Source: Curtobacterium luteum
GTDB lineage: Bacteria; Actinomycetota; Actinomycetes; Actinomycetales; Microbacteriaceae
Length of the DNA stretch: 64,000 bases
Assembly: GCF_014646995.1 (NCBI RefSeq)
Contig: NZ_BMOI01000006.1
Span: 124,001 to 188,000 of the forward strand
Reading direction: 5' to 3'
In this document: positions 23,016-32,599 of the stretch, piece after piece
How positions within the stretch are numbered: position 1 is the stretch's first letter
Layout of the letters: each line of letters opens with the position of its first letter
Position numbers and translations under genes: made by a program
Notes under the pieces: model-generated
What the model saw: the letters and a program-made list of their open reading frames with translations, nothing else
Database searches by the model: none
Told to the model about the DNA's origin: nothing

Positions 23016-25514
23016 CTAGGACTCGATCTCGCCGGCCGGCTCGGCAGCGCCGGTGAGGACCTCCTCGCGACCCGGCTGACGCCCGGTCTCGAACTGGAAC
23101 GCACCGTCGTGGAAGTCGACCTTCACGTGGTCGCCTGCGTTGAGCTCACCCTGCAGGATGTGCTCGGACAGCTGGTCCTCGACCTCGTGCTGCATCGCGC
23201 GACGCAGGGGGCGAGCACCGAGAGCGGGGTCGAATCCGACCTTGATGAGCTGCTCCTTGGCGGCGAGCGTGAGCTCCACCGTCATGTCGCGGTCGAGCAG
23301 GCGGTCCGCCAGACGCTTCACGAACAGGTCCACGATCTGCAGGAGCTCGTCCTGCGAGAGCTGCGGGAACACGATCGTGTCGTCGACACGGTTGAGGAAC
23401 TCCGGCTTGAAGTGCTTCTTGAGCTCCTCGTTCACCTTCGAGCGCATGCGGTCGTAGCCGACGCCCGAATCACCCTCGACCTGGAAGCCCACCGGGCCAC
23501 CGGCGATGCCCTGCGAACCGAGGTTCGTGGTCATGATGATGACGGTGTTCTTGAAGTCGACGACGCGGCCCTGACCATCGGTCAGGCGACCCTCTTCGAG
23601 GACCTGCAGGAGCGAGTTGAAGATGTCCGGGTGGGCCTTCTCGATCTCGTCGAAGAGGACCACGGAGAACGGCTTGCGGCGCACCTTCTCGGTGAGCTGG
23701 CCGCCCTCCTCGAACCCGACGAACCCGGGAGGGGCACCGAAGAGTCGCGAGACCGTGTGCTTCTCACCGAACTCCGACATGTCGAGGGAGATCAGCGCGC
23801 CCTCGTCGTCGAAGAGGAACTCCGCGAGCGCCTTGGCGAGCTCGGTCTTCCCGACACCCGTGGGGCCGGCGAAGATGAACGAGCCCGAGGGACGGTTCGG
23901 GTCCTTGAGGCCGGCACGGGTGCGGCGGATCGTCTTCGAGAGGGCCGAGATGGCCTCCTCCTGTCCGATGACGCGCTCGTGCAGCGCCTTCTCCATGAAG
24001 ACGAGACGCGAGGTCTCCTCCTCCGTGAGCTTGAACACCGGGATGCCCGTGGCCTGCGCCAGGACCTCGGCGATGATGCCCTCGTCGACGGTGCCGGACG
24101 CGGCGACGTCACCCGCACGCCACTGCTTCTCGAGGCGGAGACGCTCGCCGAGGAGCTTCTTCTCCTCGTCGCGCAGGCTCGCGGCCTTCTCGAAGTCCTG
24201 CTCCTCGATCGCGGCTTCCTTCGACCCGCGGACCGTCGAGATCTTCTCGTCGAACTCGCGGAGCTCCGGCGGCGCCGACAGGATCGACAGACGGAGGCGT
24301 GCGCCGGCCTCGTCGATCAGGTCGATGGCCTTGTCCGGCAGGAAGCGGTCCTGCACGTAGCGGTCCGCCAGGTTCGCCGCGGCGACGATCGCTCCGTCGG
24401 TGATGGACACCTTGTGGAACGCCTCGTACTTGTCGCGCAGCCCCTTGAGGATGTTGATCGCGTGCGGCAGCGACGGCTCGTTCACCTGCACCGGCTGGAA
24501 GCGACGCTCGAGTGCGGCGTCCTTCTCGAAGTGCTTGCGGTACTCGTCGAGCGTGGTGGCACCGATGGTCTGGAGCTCACCGCGGGCCAGGAGCGGCTTG
24601 AGGATCGAGGCCGCGTCGATCGCGCCCTCGGCAGCGCCGGCACCGACGAGCGTGTGGATCTCGTCGATGAAGACGATGATGTCGCCGCGGGTGCGGATCT
24701 CCTTCGTGACCTTCTTGAGGCGCTCCTCGAAGTCACCGCGGTAGCGGGACCCGGCGATGAGCGACCCGAGGTCGAGCGAGTAGAGCTGCTTGTCCTTCAG
24801 CGTCTCGGGCACGTCGCCCTTGACGATCGCCTGGGCGAGGCCCTCGACGACCGCGGTCTTGCCGACGCCGGGCTCACCGATGAGGACGGGGTTGTTCTTG
24901 GAGCGGCGGGAGAGGATCTGCATGACCCGCTCCATCTCCTTCTCGCGCCCGATGACGGGGTCGAGCTTGCCGTCACGCGCGGCCTGGGTGAGGTCCCGAC
25001 CGAACTGGTCGAGGACCTGCGAACCCTGCTGCGCATTCTGCTGCTGCTCGCCACCGACGGCGACGGCTTCCTTGCCTTGGTAGCCGGACAGGAGCTGGAT
25101 GACCTGCTGACGGACGCGGTTGAGGTCCGCGCCGAGCTTGACGAGCACCTGGGCGGCGACGCCCTCGCCCTCGCGGATGAGGCCGAGGAGGATGTGCTCG
25201 GTGCCGATGTAGTTGTGGCCGAGCTGCAGCGCCTCGCGCAGGGACAGCTCGAGCACCTTCTTGGCGCGCGGCGTGAACGGGATGTGCCCGGTCGGCTGCT
25301 GCTGCCCCTGCCCGATGATGTCCTGGACCTGCTCGCGGACGGCATCGAGCGAGATGCCGAGCGACTCCAGCGCCTTCGCGGCGAAGCCCTCGCCCTCGTG
25401 GATGAGGCCGAGGAGGATGTGCTCGGTGCCGATGTAGTTGTGGTTGAGCATCTTCGCTTCTTCTTGAGCGAGGACGACAACACGACGGGCTCGGTCGGTG
25501 AATCTCTCGAACAT
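23016..25514 (-). CDS. clpC: ATP-dependent Clp protease ATP-binding subunit ClpC
   Basis: ClpC unfolds proteins and feeds them to ClpP. The 832-residue protein has two Clp_N repeats (residues about 1-145, both with an [13 protein letters not shown] block), AAA-1 with Walker [10 protein letters not shown] and Walker B VFIDEIH, a UVR-type middle region ([14 protein letters not shown]), AAA-2 with Walker [10 protein letters not shown], and the C-terminal D2 domain. Length and order are those of full-size ClpC. ATG 25514 is the normal MFERFT start. A ClgR-type box about 80 bp upstream suggests control together with other protease genes. Confidence 0.97.
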   Translation of the reverse strand: MFERFTDRARRVVVLAQEEAKMLNHNYIGTEHILLGLIHEGEGFAAKALESLGISLDAVREQVQDIIGQGQQQPTGHIPFTPRAKKVLELSLREALQLGHNYIGTEHILLGLIREGEGVAAQVLVKLGADLNRVRQQVIQLLSGYQGKEAVAVGGEQQQNAQQGSQVLDQFGRDLTQAARDGKLDPVIGREKEMERVMQILSRRSKNNPVLIGEPGVGKTAVVEGLAQAIVKGDVPETLKDKQLYSLDLGSLIAGSRYRGDFEERLKKVTKEIRTRGDIIVFIDEIHTLVGAGAAEGAIDAASILKPLLARGELQTIGATTLDEYRKHFEKDAALERRFQPVQVNEPSLPHAINILKGLRDKYEAFHKVSITDGAIVAAANLADRYVQDRFLPDKAIDLIDEAGARLRLSILSAPPELREFDEKISTVRGSKEAAIEEQDFEKAASLRDEEKKLLGERLRLEKQWRAGDVAASGTVDEGIIAEVLAQATGIPVFKLTEEETSRLVFMEKALHERVIGQEEAISALSKTIRRTRAGLKDPNRPSGSFIFAGPTGVGKTELAKALAEFLFDDEGALISLDMSEFGEKHTVSRLFGAPPGFVGFEEGGQLTEKVRRKPFSVVLFDEIEKAHPDIFNSLLQVLEEGRLTDGQGRVVDFKNTVIIMTTNLGSQGIAGGPVGFQVEGDSGVGYDRMRSKVNEELKKHFKPEFLNRVDDTIVFPQLSQDELLQIVDLFVKRLADRLLDRDMTVELTLAAKEQLIKVGFDPALGARPLRRAMQHEVEDQLSEHILQGELNAGDHVKVDFHDGAFQFETGRQPGREEVLTGAAEPAGEIES

Positions 25515-25593
25515 GTGCTCTCCCTTGCCGGACCGGTACTGGCCCGGTGACGTACATCGAGACTAACCAGCCGACCCCGAGTGGTCTGCCCCT

Positions 25594-25607
25594 GTTCGCC
25601 GTGGGCG
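25594..25607. promoter_or_regulatory. ClgR-type box GTTCGC-N5-GCG
   Basis: The sequence GTTCGCCGTGGGCG fits exactly the GTTCGC-N5-GCG motif described for the ClgR activator of clp and lon genes in Streptomyces. It lies 80 bp upstream of the clpC start codon, where an activator would be expected. Confidence 0.6.
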
Positions 25608-25699
25608 TGACCTCGGTTGCGCTCGTGCGCGCAGGGCGGACGCCAGGCGCGTGGCGGGGCCGCCGCGTGCCTCCCGTCCGCCCCGCGGCGCGCCGGCCG

Positions 25700-26191
25700 T
25701 CAGCGGCTGGTGTGGCCCGCTCGTCGGGCGGCACGACGCAGCGCGCGACGGAAGCGACGGTGCTCGACGAGCAGGGTGCTCCGAGCGCGGAGCGCCGCCC
25801 CGGAGTCGCCGTCGAGGACCGCGAGCAGGAGGTGCACCGGACGGACGCGGTCGATCGGGCTGGCGAGCACGGTCGCGCGCGCGAGCAGTCGTTCGACCGC
25901 GACCGTGCACGTGATCCGGTCGTGCTCGGCGGGGCACGCGTGCCGTGCCGCGACGGGCACGGTGATCCGCGCGCGGACCGCCGAGGGGGTGACGCCGAAG
26001 CGGTCGAGGACAGGCCGGAAGTGGGGCATGCCGTGGGCGAGGACCACCGCGGCGAGCAGGAGGTGCTCGACGTCGACGACGGGTGACCCGGCTTCGTGCG
26101 CCTCGAGGTCGGCGAGCAGGACGAGTTCACGCCCCCGGCGGACGGTCGGCAGCGCGACGGACAGCTGGGGCGGCGAGAGCGTGATCGACAT
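25700..26191 (-). CDS. Clp N-domain-only protein
   Basis: This 163-residue protein looks like two diverged Clp_N repeats with no ATPase part. Compare LADLEAHEAGSPVVDVEHLL here with the [20 protein letters not shown] block of ClpC, and a second unit ATVLASPIDRVRPVHLLLAV. Clp_N domains bind adaptors and substrates. A free N-domain protein encoded just upstream of clpC could act as an adaptor or decoy (inference). ATG 26191 lies behind a canonical TATGAT box (-10) about 15 nt upstream, so the leader is very short. Confidence 0.72.
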   Translation of the reverse strand: MSITLSPPQLSVALPTVRRGRELVLLADLEAHEAGSPVVDVEHLLLAAVVLAHGMPHFRPVLDRFGVTPSAVRARITVPVAARHACPAEHDRITCTVAVERLLARATVLASPIDRVRPVHLLLAVLDGDSGAALRARSTLLVEHRRFRRALRRAARRAGHTSR

Positions 26192-26205
26192 GATGTATCT
26201 AGAAT

Positions 26206-26211
26206 ATCATA
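26206..26211 (-). promoter_or_regulatory. -10 box TATGAT for the Clp N-domain gene
   Basis: TATGAT on the minus strand lies about 15 nt before the ATG, in the only distinctly AT-rich stretch of this region (26192-26212). An XbaI-like dyad TCTAGA (26198-26203) sits between the box and the start. Confidence 0.5.
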
Positions 26212-26261
26212 GCGACTGATCGCATTGCCGACTCGACAGCGGCGCCCGGTACGATCCGGGC

Positions 26262-27194
26262 ATGGAGCAGCCCGTCGTCGGCCTCGTCGTCCACCCGACC
26301 AAGAACGTGCAGGAGTCCGTCGAGACCCTGCGTCGCTGGAACGCCTCCGGCCGCGGCGAGCTCATCGCGCGACGGGCGGACGCCGGGCGCCTCGGCGGCA
26401 CGATCGACGTCGTCGACGAGGACGACTTCACCGATCGGGTCGACCTAGTGGTCGCGCTCGGCGGCGACGGGACCATGCTCGGCGCGATGCGTCTCGTGGC
26501 CCGGCGGCCGGTGCCCGTGCTCGGCGTGAACTACGGCAACGTGGGCTTCCTCGTGGAGATCGAGCCGCCGGAGCTCGAGGCGGCGCTCGAACGCCTGTCC
26601 GCCGGCGACTACCAGCTCGAACCGCACCACGCCCTCGAGGCGAAGCTGTCGTGGAGCGGTGCGCGGACCGAGTACCTGGCGTTCAACGACCTCACCGTGG
26701 TCCGACGCCCGGGTGCCGGGCAGGTCTCGGCGGACCTCAGTGTCGGCGGGCTCGGGTACGGCTACTACCGCGCGGACGCGATCGTGGCGTCGACCCCGGC
26801 CGGCTCGACCGCCTACAACTACGCGGCGGGCGGCCCGGTCCTCTCCCCCGCGCTGTCCGGGTCCGTCGTCACGCCGGTCGCCCCGATGGCGGGCATCGAC
26901 CGGTCCGTGGTCCTCGCGGCGCGCGAGCGCTACCGGCTCGACAACGCCGAGGGCACCCGGAGCGCGGCGCTCGAGGTCGACGGGCTCGTGGTGGGCGAGG
27001 TCGCGACGGGCGCCCAGATCGACGTCCGACTGCGCAAGGACGCGTCGAGCGTCGTCCGGCTCGACGCGGCACGGCACGGTCGGACCGGTCGGGTGAAGCT
27101 CAGCCTGCTCGACCTGCCCGTGCGGCCGGACCAGCTCATCGAGCTCATCCCGCAGGACCTCCGGCAGAAGCTGTCGCACGACCTCGAGGAGTGA
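26262..27194 (+). CDS. nadK: NAD(+) kinase
   Basis: This 310-residue enzyme phosphorylates NAD to NADP. It shows the GGDGTML motif (about residue 68) and VLGVNYGNVGFLVEIE, the NDLTVVRRPG catalytic region, and STPAGSTAYNYAAGGP for nicotinamide binding. Its length is normal for the family. ATG 26262 is the first of the frame and stands only 70 bp from the divergent Clp N-domain gene, so the two promoters are close or overlapping. Confidence 0.94.
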   Translation: MEQPVVGLVVHPTKNVQESVETLRRWNASGRGELIARRADAGRLGGTIDVVDEDDFTDRVDLVVALGGDGTMLGAMRLVARRPVPVLGVNYGNVGFLVEIEPPELEAALERLSAGDYQLEPHHALEAKLSWSGARTEYLAFNDLTVVRRPGAGQVSADLSVGGLGYGYYRADAIVASTPAGSTAYNYAAGGPVLSPALSGSVVTPVAPMAGIDRSVVLAARERYRLDNAEGTRSAALEVDGLVVGEVATGAQIDVRLRKDASSVVRLDAARHGRTGRVKLSLLDLPVRPDQLIELIPQDLRQKLSHDLEE

Positions 27195-27250
27195 GCCGAG
27201 CGGGGTGACCACGGGATGGTCGGAGCCTCCGACGCCCCGGAACGACGAGT

Positions 27251-27279
27251 GGCCCGCCCCGGCATCGCCGGGACGGGCC
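27251..27279. terminator. Terminator between nadK and the sigma factor gene
   Basis: GGCCCGCCCCGGC (27251-27263) pairs with 27267-27279 with one C-A mismatch and a 3-nt loop. It lies between two convergent genes and may serve both. Confidence 0.75.
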
Positions 27280-27365
27280 TTCCCATCACCCCACCGGGCC
27301 GCCTTCCCACAGGACGACCCGGTTCCCCGAGCCGGAGCTGTCGCCCCGGCCGAAGTCCACTGACC

Positions 27366-28436
27366 TCAGTCGGTCAGGTACAGCTGCATGTCCTGCGAGA
27401 CCGCCTTGGCGAACAGGCGCAGCTTGGCGCGCGACTCCACCCGGCTCACGGCCTGACGGGTCGTGTGCACGATCTTCGAGATCTCGTCGAGCGTCATCGG
27501 CCTGTCGTCGTCGAGGCCGTAGCGCATGCGGATCACGTTCGCCTCGTCGCTCGGCAGCTCGGCGACGATCGACCGGATGTCGCGGTGCAGCAGGGTCGTC
27601 TCGGTGAGCTCGTTCGGGCTCGCGGCGTCCTCGTCCTCGATGAAGTCACCGAGCTCGCTGTCGTCCGAGTCGCCGACCACGGTGTGGATCGACACGGGCT
27701 CGTGCGAGCGGCCCTTGAGGTCGAGGAGCTCCTCGACGCTCATGCTGAGCTCCGCGGCGACCTCGTCGGGCATCGGGGCGCGGCCGAGGTCGACGGTGAG
27801 GTCGCGCTCGGTGCGGCTGATCTTGTTGATGAGCTCGACGGTGTGGACCGGGATGCGGATGGTGCGCGCCTTGTCGGCGAGACCACGCGAGATGGCCTGG
27901 CGGATCCACCACGTCGCGTACGTCGAGAACTTGTAGCCCTGCGTGAAGTCGAACTTCTCGACCGCGCGCACCAGGCCGAGGTTGCCCTCCTGGATGACGT
28001 CCATGAAGGGGAGGCCGCGCTGCGAGTACCGCTTCGCGATGCTCACGACGAGGCGGAGGTTCGACGTGATCATGCGCTCCTTGGCGCGCTCACCGTCGCG
28101 GACGAGCCAGCGCAGCTCACGCTGCAGGGTCTTGTCGAGCCCGGGCTCGGTGGTGAGCTTCTCCTCCGCGAAGAGGCCGACCTCGATGCGGCGGGCGATC
28201 TGTGCTTCTTCCTCCGCGGTGAGGAGGGAGAGCCGGCCGATGTGCCGGAGGTAGTCGCCGACCTGGTCGACGGATGCACCGCGGACACCGGCGAGCTGCT
28301 CGTCCGCCTCGACCTCGGTGTCGAGGGTGGTCGTCTCGACGGTCGCGTCGGCGGCCTTCGCTGCTGCGGCCTTCTTCGTCGTGCTGCGGCGGGCGCTGGT
28401 GCCGTTCGTGGTCGGTGCTGCCGTTGCGATCGTCAT
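27366..28436 (-). CDS. Sigma-70 family RNA polymerase sigma factor (primary-like, group 2)
   Basis: This 356-residue protein has region 1.2 (DYLRHIGRLSLLTAEEE), region 2 (SNLRLVVSIAKRYS, MDVIQEGNLGLVRAVEKFDF, YKFSTYATWWIRQAISR), region 3 (RTIRIPVHTVELINK) and region 4. Region 2 would read a standard TANNNT -10. Region 4.2 is odd: where most primary factors have TRERIRQIE, it reads TTRQAVSRVESRAKLRL, so -35 reading may differ. The N-terminal 50 residues are low complexity. ATG 28436 has GGGAGAGAG upstream. A 346-bp leader with five GTACCCC elements precedes the gene. Confidence 0.92.
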   Translation of the reverse strand: MTIATAAPTTNGTSARRSTTKKAAAAKAADATVETTTLDTEVEADEQLAGVRGASVDQVGDYLRHIGRLSLLTAEEEAQIARRIEVGLFAEEKLTTEPGLDKTLQRELRWLVRDGERAKERMITSNLRLVVSIAKRYSQRGLPFMDVIQEGNLGLVRAVEKFDFTQGYKFSTYATWWIRQAISRGLADKARTIRIPVHTVELINKISRTERDLTVDLGRAPMPDEVAAELSMSVEELLDLKGRSHEPVSIHTVVGDSDDSELGDFIEDEDAASPNELTETTLLHRDIRSIVAELPSDEANVIRMRYGLDDDRPMTLDEISKIVHTTRQAVSRVESRAKLRLFAKAVSQDMQLYLTD

Positions 28437-28782
28437 CTGACTCTCTCCCTGCGTTCGACGGTGATGGGGGCCTCGGTGGGGGTGCTGATGAGTAAAGCGG
28501 TTGCGAGGTGTACCCCACAAATCGATCCGAACGATTCCCAGGGATCTCCGTGCTTGGCCATCGGAACCGTCCCCCACGGGGTACAGCGTGAAGCCAGTCT
28601 GGCCCGCCGGATGGCCCCAGATCAAGGGCATTGCGCGATGTTTCCGCCGTTGCAGTGGTGTTTCTTCCCCGTTTCCGAGGGTGTACCCCGATCGGCAGCG
28701 CCCAGTGGACACGGAAAAGGGGTACGGCGTTCCGGATCGTGGACATCCGGACGTCGTACCCCGAAGAGCGATCAGATGGGGC
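28437..28782 (-). promoter_or_regulatory. Long leader of the sigma factor gene with five GTACCCC elements
   Basis: The heptamer GTACCCC or its complement GGGGTAC occurs at 28510-28516, 28578-28584, 28683-28689, 28719-28725 and 28756-28762. By base composition well under one copy would be expected in 346 bp. No coding frame is evident. The elements share a GTAC core and both orientations occur, which suggests binding sites for a dimeric regulator of the sigma gene. Confidence 0.65.
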
Positions 28783-28914
28783 TCACCAGGAGGGTTCGAC
28801 CCACCCGTCCCGGCGCTTCGAGACCTCGAGGTCGGCGTCGCGGTCGAACTCGTCGTACTCGCTCTCGATGTCGCCGACGAGGCTGCGGCCGAGGGGGAAC
28901 TGGGTCTTGGGCAT
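28783..28914 (-). CDS. Small protein of 43 residues, unknown
   Basis: ATG 28914 opens a short frame whose product (MPKTQFPLGRSLVGD at the N-terminus, an acidic middle, and a KRRDGWVEPSW end) has ordered-looking composition and codon use like its neighbours. There is no good ribosome site, so it might be leaderless. I do not recognise the family. It lies upstream of, and on the same strand as, the sigma factor gene. Confidence 0.45.
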   Translation of the reverse strand: MPKTQFPLGRSLVGDIESEYDEFDRDADLEVSKRRDGWVEPSW

Positions 28915-28988
28915 GCGGACGATCGTCGCCCCGGGACGCGACCGCCGCGCATCGGGCCGGTGAACGGCGGGTGACGATGCCCGGACGG

Positions 28989-29174
28989 TCAGACGTCGAC
29001 GTCGTCCTCGTCGCCGTCCGCCCACGGCTCGTCCCGCACGGGGTCGCCGAGCACCGGGTGGCCGAACGCGTCCTCGGGTTCGACCGCGTCGAGATCGCCG
29101 ACGTCGTTCGCGTCGACGACGGAACGGCGGTCGGTGTTCTCGCGGTCGGCGGGGCCCGGCGTGACGGCGGTCAT
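28989..29174 (-). CDS. Small acidic protein of 61 residues, unknown
   Basis: The product is strongly acidic toward its C-terminus (DEPWADGDEDDVDV) and rich in Asp and Val; it has no membrane segment. ATG 29174 is the likely start. No family is recognised, and it could be a non-gene frame. Confidence 0.4.
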   Translation of the reverse strand: MTAVTPGPADRENTDRRSVVDANDVGDLDAVEPEDAFGHPVLGDPVRDEPWADGDEDDVDV

Positions 29175-29250
29175 GCCGTCAGTGCAGCACCGGCGCGTGA
29201 ACCACCGGTGAACCGACCCGGCCGGGTCGGCGCGCGGAGCGACTCGATCG

Positions 29251-29454
29251 CTACTCGGCGGAGGCGGGGGACGGCGCGGGGCGCCCGTGTTCACGCTCGA
29301 AGCGGGCGCGCTCCTCCGCCTCGACCTTGGCGTAGGCGGCTCGTTCCGTGCGGTCCGCCCGCATGATGGCGCGCATGAGGAACCAGAAGATGAGGCCGAC
29401 GATGACGGTCGGCGTCAGGGCGAAGATGATCCCGGTCACGACTCCATGCGGCAC
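29251..29454 (-). CDS. Small membrane protein with charged tail
   Basis: The product has 67 residues, with one membrane segment (GIIFALTPTVIVGLIFWFLMRAIM) followed by a highly charged helix (ERAAYAKVEAEERARFEREHG). This arrangement is common for short actinobacterial membrane proteins of unknown role. It is on the same strand as the sigma factor gene and the fdhA-like gene. The start codon is ATG 29454. Confidence 0.7.
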   Translation of the reverse strand: MPHGVVTGIIFALTPTVIVGLIFWFLMRAIMRADRTERAAYAKVEAEERARFEREHGRPAPSPASAE

Positions 29455-29560
29455 GGCAGCATCCTAACGCCCCTCCCCGTGGAGCACGGTGTCCCCGGTG
29501 GGGCCGTGGTCCGTCGGACGGCGCAGGCACGCGGCTGCGTCGTCCGACGGATGCTGTCGA

Positions 29561-30781
29561 TCAGGCAGCCGGGATGAGTCCGTTCGGGTTGAGGACGTAC
29601 TTCGTCGCCGCGCCCTGGTCGAACTCCGCGTAGCCGCGCGGCGCGTCCTCGAGACCGATCGCCTTCGCGTTCACGTTCTTCGCGATGCTCGTGCGGTCGT
29701 GGAGGATCGCCATCATCAGCTGCCGGTTGTACTTCATGACCGGGCACTGCCCCGTCGTGAACGACAGCGACTTCGCCCAGCCGGTCCCGAGGCTCAGCGA
29801 CAGGGCACCCTTCTGCGCCGCCTCGTCGATGCCGCCCGGGTCCCCCGTGACGTAGAGCCCCGGGATGCCGAGGGCGCCGCCGGCCGCCGTGATGTCCATC
29901 AGGGAGTTGAGCACGGTTGCCGGGGCCTCGTGGTCCGATCCGGCGCCGTGGCCCTTCGCCTCGAAGCCGACCGCGTCGATGCCGCAGTCCACCAGGGGTT
30001 CGCCGAGGATCTGGTCGATCTGGTCCGCCGGGTCGCCCTTGGTGAGGTCGACGGTCTCACAGCCGAACGTCCGGGCCTGGGCCAGTCGGTCGGCGTTCAT
30101 GTCCCCGACGATCACGACGCTCGCGCCGAGCAGGAGGGCACCGGTGGCCGCGGCGAGGCCGACCGGGCCGGCACCGGCGACGTACACGGTGGAGCCGACC
30201 TCGACCCCGGCGGTCACTGCGCCGTGGAACCCGGTCGGGAAGATGTCGGACAGCATCGCGAGGTCGAGGATCTTCTCCAGCGCCTGGTCGCGGTCCGGGA
30301 ACTTCAGCAGGTTCCAGTCGGCGTAGGGCACGAGGACGTACTCGGCCTGGCCGCCGACCCAGCCGCCCATGTCGACGTAGCCGTAGGCGCTCCCGGGCCG
30401 GTCGGGGTTGACGTTCAGGCAGATGCCGGTCTTGCGCTCCTTGCAGTTCCGGCAGCGCCCGCAGGCGATGTTGAAGGGCACGGAGACGAGGTCCCCGACC
30501 TTGATGAACTCGACGTCCGGACCGACCTCGACCACCTCACCGGTGATCTCGTGCCCGAGCACCAGGTCGGACGGCGCGGTCGTGCGACCACGGACCATGT
30601 GCTGGTCGCTGCCGCAGATGTTGGTCGCCACGGTGCGCAGGATCGCGCCGTGGTTCACCTTCCGCCCGACGTTCGCGGGGTTGACCCCGGGTCCGTCCTT
30701 GAGCTCGAAGGTCGGGTACTCGGTCTCGATGACCTCGACCTGTCCGGGCCCCTTGTAGGCGACCGCGTGGTTCGTTGCCAT
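29561..30781 (-). CDS. fdhA: Zinc-dependent alcohol dehydrogenase, glutathione-independent formaldehyde dehydrogenase type
   Basis: This 406-residue protein has the medium-chain dehydrogenase layout: catalytic zinc at CGSDQH and GHEITGEVVEVG, structural zinc in the four-Cys lobe CGRCRNCKERKTGIC, and an NAD fold GAGPVGLAAA. The insert regions (MVRGRTTAPSDLVLGHE, YGYVDMGGWVGGQAEYV) match Pseudomonas-type formaldehyde dehydrogenase, which oxidises or dismutates aldehydes with tightly bound NAD. ATG 30781 follows GAGGAGGATCACC. It stands alone and probably serves aldehyde detoxification. Confidence 0.9.
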   Translation of the reverse strand: MATNHAVAYKGPGQVEVIETEYPTFELKDGPGVNPANVGRKVNHGAILRTVATNICGSDQHMVRGRTTAPSDLVLGHEITGEVVEVGPDVEFIKVGDLVSVPFNIACGRCRNCKERKTGICLNVNPDRPGSAYGYVDMGGWVGGQAEYVLVPYADWNLLKFPDRDQALEKILDLAMLSDIFPTGFHGAVTAGVEVGSTVYVAGAGPVGLAAATGALLLGASVVIVGDMNADRLAQARTFGCETVDLTKGDPADQIDQILGEPLVDCGIDAVGFEAKGHGAGSDHEAPATVLNSLMDITAAGGALGIPGLYVTGDPGGIDEAAQKGALSLSLGTGWAKSLSFTTGQCPVMKYNRQLMMAILHDRTSIAKNVNAKAIGLEDAPRGYAEFDQGAATKYVLNPNGLIPAA

Positions 30782-30991
30782 GGTGATCCTCCTCGATCCC
30801 TTGGCGCCCCGGGGCCGACGACCGACCAGCGGTCGCACCCACGCCGTCGTGGGAGTGGTCTCCGACGGGGCGGTGTCCCGGACACTACGCGCGACGCTGG
30901 TGTGTGGCCTCCGTGCGCGGGAACCGGCAACAGGACCGCGAGGAACGGCAGCCGGACCGGGAGCTCCGGGAGCTCCGGGAGCGGAGACCGC

Positions 30992-31019
30992 ACCGCGAGC
31001 GGCCCCCGCTCCTCGCGGT
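30992..31019 (-). terminator. Terminator of lysS
   Basis: ACCGCGAG at 30992-30999 pairs with CTCGCGGT at 31012-31019, with a further CGG/CCG inside. It touches the lysS stop codon. Confidence 0.6.
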
Positions 31020-32545
31020 CACTTGACCAGTGGGAACAGGATCGTCTCGCGGATGCCCAGGCCCGTGATGGCCATGAGCAGGCGGTCGATGCCCATGCCC
31101 ATGCCACCCGACGGCGGCATCGCGTGCTCGAGCGCGCGGAGGAACTCCTCGTCGACCCGCATCGCCTCGGGGTCGCCGCCCGCGGCGAGCTTCGCCTGCT
31201 CGACGAACCGTTCGCGCTGCACGACCGGGTCGACCAGCTCGGAGTACGCGGTGGCGAGCTCGAAGCCGCGCACGTAGAGGTCCCACTTCTCGACGATGCC
31301 CGGACGCGTCCGGTGCTCCCGGGTCAGCGGCGAGGTGTCGACCGGGAAGTTCATGACGAACGTCGGGCGGTCGAGCGAGTCGATGACGAAGTGCTCCCAG
31401 AGCTCCTCGACGTACTTGCCGTGCGTGGCGTGGGCGACCTCGACACCCTCGGCGTCGGCGAGCGCCTGCAGCTCGGACAGCGGCGTCTCCGGGGTGATCT
31501 CGCGGCCGGCCGCCTCGGACAGCGAACCGTACATGTCGATGCGCGGCCACTCGCCGCCGAGGTCGTACGTGGTGCCGTCGGCCCAGGTGACCTCGAGCGA
31601 CCCGCCCGTCACGGCGCGGGCGGCGTTCTGCACGAGCTCCTGCGTGAGGTCGGCCATCTGCTCGTAGTCGCCGTACGCCTGGTAGGCCTCGAGCATCGCG
31701 AACTCGGGCGAGTGCGTGGAGTCGGCACCCTCGTTACGGAAGTTGCGGTTCACCTCGAACACGCGGTCGATCCCGCCGACGACGGCCCGCTTGAGGAAGA
31801 GCTCGGGCGCGATGCGGAGGAACAGCTCGGTGTCGAAGGCGTTCGAGTGCGTGACGAACGGCCGCGCCGAGGCCCCGCCGTGCTGGGTCTGCAGCATCGG
31901 CGTCTCGACCTCGAGGTACTCGTGGGACGCGAACGTCTGCCGGAGTGAGGCCATCACGGCCGCACGGGCGCGGACGGTCTTGCGGGCGTCCTCGCGCACG
32001 ATGAGGTCGAGGTAGCGCTGGCGGACCCGCGTCTCCTCGTTCAGCTCGTTGTGCAGGTTCGGCAGCGGGAGGATCGCCTTCGCCGCGATCTGCCAGTCGT
32101 CGACCATGATCGACAGCTCGCCGCGACGGGAGGAGATGACCCGGCCGTGCACGAAGACATGGTCGCCGAGGTCGACGAACTCCTTCCAGCGCGCGAGCGA
32201 GTCCTCGCCCACCTCGGCGAGGGAGACCATCGCCTGGATTCGCGATCCGTCGCCGGACTGCAGCGACGCGAAGCAGAGCTTGCCGGTGTTGCGCGAGAAC
32301 ACGATCCGCCCGGCGAGGCCCACGACGTCCTGGGTCTCCTCGCCGGTCTCGAGCGACGCGTACTGCGCACGGACCTCGGGGATCGTCGTCGTGATCGGGA
32401 GCGCCGCGGGGTAGGCCTCGACCCCGGCGTCGAGCAGCTTCGCGCGCTTGTCGAGCCGGACCTGCCGCTGCTCGCTGGTCTCGGCGGCCTCGAGGTCGGC
32501 GGCGAGGTCTGCGGACGTGGCGTCGGCGGCGGTTGCTTCGCTCAT
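31019..32545 (-). CDS. lysS: Lysine--tRNA ligase (class II)
   Basis: This 508-residue class II synthetase charges tRNA-Lys. The OB-fold anticodon domain occupies residues about 60-180 ([19 protein letters not shown]). The class II motifs follow: motif 2 [20 protein letters not shown] and motif 3 [12 protein letters not shown] near the end. Full length. ATG 32545 heads a variable Ala/Glu-rich N-terminus of about 25 residues. Confidence 0.97.
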   Translation of the reverse strand: MSEATAADATSADLAADLEAAETSEQRQVRLDKRAKLLDAGVEAYPAALPITTTIPEVRAQYASLETGEETQDVVGLAGRIVFSRNTGKLCFASLQSGDGSRIQAMVSLAEVGEDSLARWKEFVDLGDHVFVHGRVISSRRGELSIMVDDWQIAAKAILPLPNLHNELNEETRVRQRYLDLIVREDARKTVRARAAVMASLRQTFASHEYLEVETPMLQTQHGGASARPFVTHSNAFDTELFLRIAPELFLKRAVVGGIDRVFEVNRNFRNEGADSTHSPEFAMLEAYQAYGDYEQMADLTQELVQNAARAVTGGSLEVTWADGTTYDLGGEWPRIDMYGSLSEAAGREITPETPLSELQALADAEGVEVAHATHGKYVEELWEHFVIDSLDRPTFVMNFPVDTSPLTREHRTRPGIVEKWDLYVRGFELATAYSELVDPVVQRERFVEQAKLAAGGDPEAMRVDEEFLRALEHAMPPSGGMGMGIDRLLMAITGLGIRETILFPLVK

Positions 32546-32599
32546 GAAGGGTGCGGCTCCGGTGGGGTCGTGGGGGATGCGGAAATGCTACCCGGCGCC

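Noticed and set aside
26262..27194. Diacylglycerol kinase-type lipid kinase instead of NAD kinase
   Set aside because: The GGDGT motif is shared, but NYGNVGFL and STPAGSTAYNYAAGGP are specific to NAD kinases.
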